Shown here piece after piece: positions 6,131-6,692 of a DNA stretch of 6,692 nucleotides. The stretch lies in contig JALULR010000214.1 of the NCBI GenBank assembly GCA_027056155.1, forward strand, positions 1 through 6,692, written 5' to 3'. The position numbers and the translations under genes are program-made. How positions within the stretch are numbered: position 1 is the stretch's first letter; each line of letters begins with the position of its first letter. The stretch comes from DHVE2 group archaeon. GTDB lineage: Archaea > Thermoplasmatota > Thermoplasmata > Thermoplasmatales > Aciduliprofundaceae. Under the pieces are notes generated by a model. The model saw only the letters and a list, made by a program, of their open reading frames with translations. It was not told the origin of the DNA and did not search any database.

Positions 6131-6553
6131 GTGAGATACATATTCTTCGTTACAAGGGAGCCTTGGGCATCATTTAATTCTGTGTATGCGTACATACGCA
6201 TTAAAGATAGAATGCCAGATGAGTATGTAGCACTGTACTCTGATGAAGAGAGCATGAAAAATGTAGGCAATATGCTCGAGATAATGTACAATGCTCTTGG
6301 CAAAAAGCTCAAAATGGAGAAAGTTCGTATTCCAGACGCAAGCGTGGAGGACCTTGCAAAGATTCTAGGAAACTTAATAGCAGAGGGAGACATAGTAGAT
6401 ATAACAGGCGCGAGAAAGCTAATGATACTCTCTTTGCTGGGCATACGGGGCATAACAGTGGTATATCTATATCTTCAAGATATGCAATTTTCAGCACTTC
6501 CATTTATGGCTAGACCACTATCGGTGCAGCGTCTAGTGGAGGTAGTGATATGA
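6131..6553 (+). CDS. Stand-alone CARF-like Rossmann-fold protein (tentative)
   Basis: I do not recognise this 140-residue protein as a named gene. Its pattern resembles a CARF ligand-binding domain, the cyclic-oligoadenylate sensor of type III CRISPR accessory proteins. A first strand IFFVT (4-8) leads to a loop and helix, then PDEYVALYSDEES (29-41), helix MKNVGNMLEIMYNAL, strand KMEKVRIPD, helix SVEDLAKILGNLI, and GDIVDITGARKLM (86-98), followed by hydrophobic ITVVYLYLQD. The last motif is close to the D-x-T-G-G-x-K-x-M signature of CARF domains, with alanine for the second glycine. No effector domain (HEPN, PD-D/ExK, HTH) is attached, so it could be a ring nuclease, a sensor or an unrelated Rossmann protein. 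Start GTG 6131 is set by a TATA box 24 bp upstream. Its TGA overlaps the ATG of the next gene. Confidence 0.6.
   Translation: MRYIFFVTREPWASFNSVYAYIRIKDRMPDEYVALYSDEESMKNVGNMLEIMYNALGKKLKMEKVRIPDASVEDLAKILGNLIAEGDIVDITGARKLMILSLLGIRGITVVYLYLQDMQFSALPFMARPLSVQRLVEVVI
6538..6542 (+). promoter_or_regulatory. Shine-Dalgarno for the right-edge gene
   Basis: GGAGG lies 7 nt before the ATG at 6550 and inside the last codons of the CARF-like gene. With the ATGA stop/start overlap it indicates translational coupling of the two genes. Confidence 0.75.
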
Positions 6554-6692
6554 TAATAAATAAAGATGAGCTATTTACTGTTATCAACTCTTACGCGCTA
6601 AGTGGCATATCAAATATAGATATTTTTTACCCATTTTATGACACAAAGCTTTTTACAATCGAACTAGAAAATAGAAAAATAGAGGAAATCAT
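6550..6692 (+). CDS. Unidentified protein, 5' fragment
   Basis: Only the first 47 codons are in the window, with no stop before the right edge. The ATG overlaps the TGA of the CARF-like gene (ATGA) and has a strong GGAGG 7 nt upstream, so it is real and co-translated. The visible protein begins MIINKDELFTVINSYALSG and continues with an aromatic stretch (IDIFYPFYDTKLF) and a charged segment (ELENRKIEEI). There is no signal peptide or membrane segment in this part, and I see no family motif. Because of the coupling it probably works with the CARF-like protein, possibly as its effector or partner; this is inference from position only. Confidence 0.65.
   Translation, partial: MIINKDELFTVINSYALSGISNIDIFYPFYDTKLFTIELENRKIEEI

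Noticed and set aside
6118..6453. A 111-codon minus-strand frame opposite the CARF-like gene
   Set aside because: The plus-strand gene has a TATA box at correct spacing, a plausible fold pattern and coupling to the next gene. The minus-strand product is serine-rich and shows no motif.
1..6692. CRISPR array or cas genes that would explain the CARF-like protein
   Set aside because: No regularly spaced direct repeats are visible and no other coding region resembles a Cas protein.

Overview
This window looks like chromosomal DNA of a euryarchaeon, most plausibly of the Thermoplasmata. Lineage is inferred from gene content and signals only. The arguments are: an archaeal-type phenylalanyl-tRNA synthetase alpha subunit with a long winged-helix N-terminus, a small Rab/Ras-like GTPase, a QueE of the archaeosine/preQ0 pathway, an AMMECR1 protein, a XerA-type recombinase, and archaeal promoter logic. 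Several genes that begin transcripts have a TATA-like box centred 23-26 bp before the start codon and no Shine-Dalgarno (SD), which points to leaderless mRNAs. Genes inside operons have clear SD sequences (GGAGG or GAGGTG).

Layout. 1-872 (minus) is the 5' part of pheS, cut by the window edge. Divergent from it at 997-1521 (plus) is a Ras-like GTPase whose switch II is unusual. Its 3' end overlaps, tail to tail by 20 bp, the end of a minus-strand cluster transcribed right to left: queE (3907-3278), an AMMECR1-family gene (3276-2674) and pyrC (2677-1502). The three genes abut or overlap, so they look co-transcribed. Divergent from queE is a strongly diverged serine hydroxymethyltransferase-like gene (4013-5194, plus). 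It is followed after 25 bp by a complete tyrosine recombinase of the XerA type (5220-6077). Next comes a 140-residue protein that resembles a stand-alone CARF (CRISPR-associated Rossmann fold) domain (6131-6553), translationally coupled to an unidentified gene that runs off the right edge (6550-6692).

How the genes fit together. The left half is housekeeping: tRNA charging, pyrimidine synthesis and archaeosine precursor synthesis. Two perfect inverted repeats flank xerA. One has 7-bp arms and a 6-bp spacer and lies between the xerA TATA box and start codon. The other has 9-bp arms, begins on the xerA stop codon and runs into the TATA box of the CARF-like gene. They suggest local regulation or, less likely, recombinase binding.

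The most interesting part is the right end, where a CARF-like sensor candidate starts a two-gene unit with an unknown partner and no CRISPR array or cas gene is visible. No gap between genes exceeds 300 bases; the longest is the 124-bp pheS/GTPase divergent region. I found no tRNA, rRNA, insertion sequence or CRISPR array.
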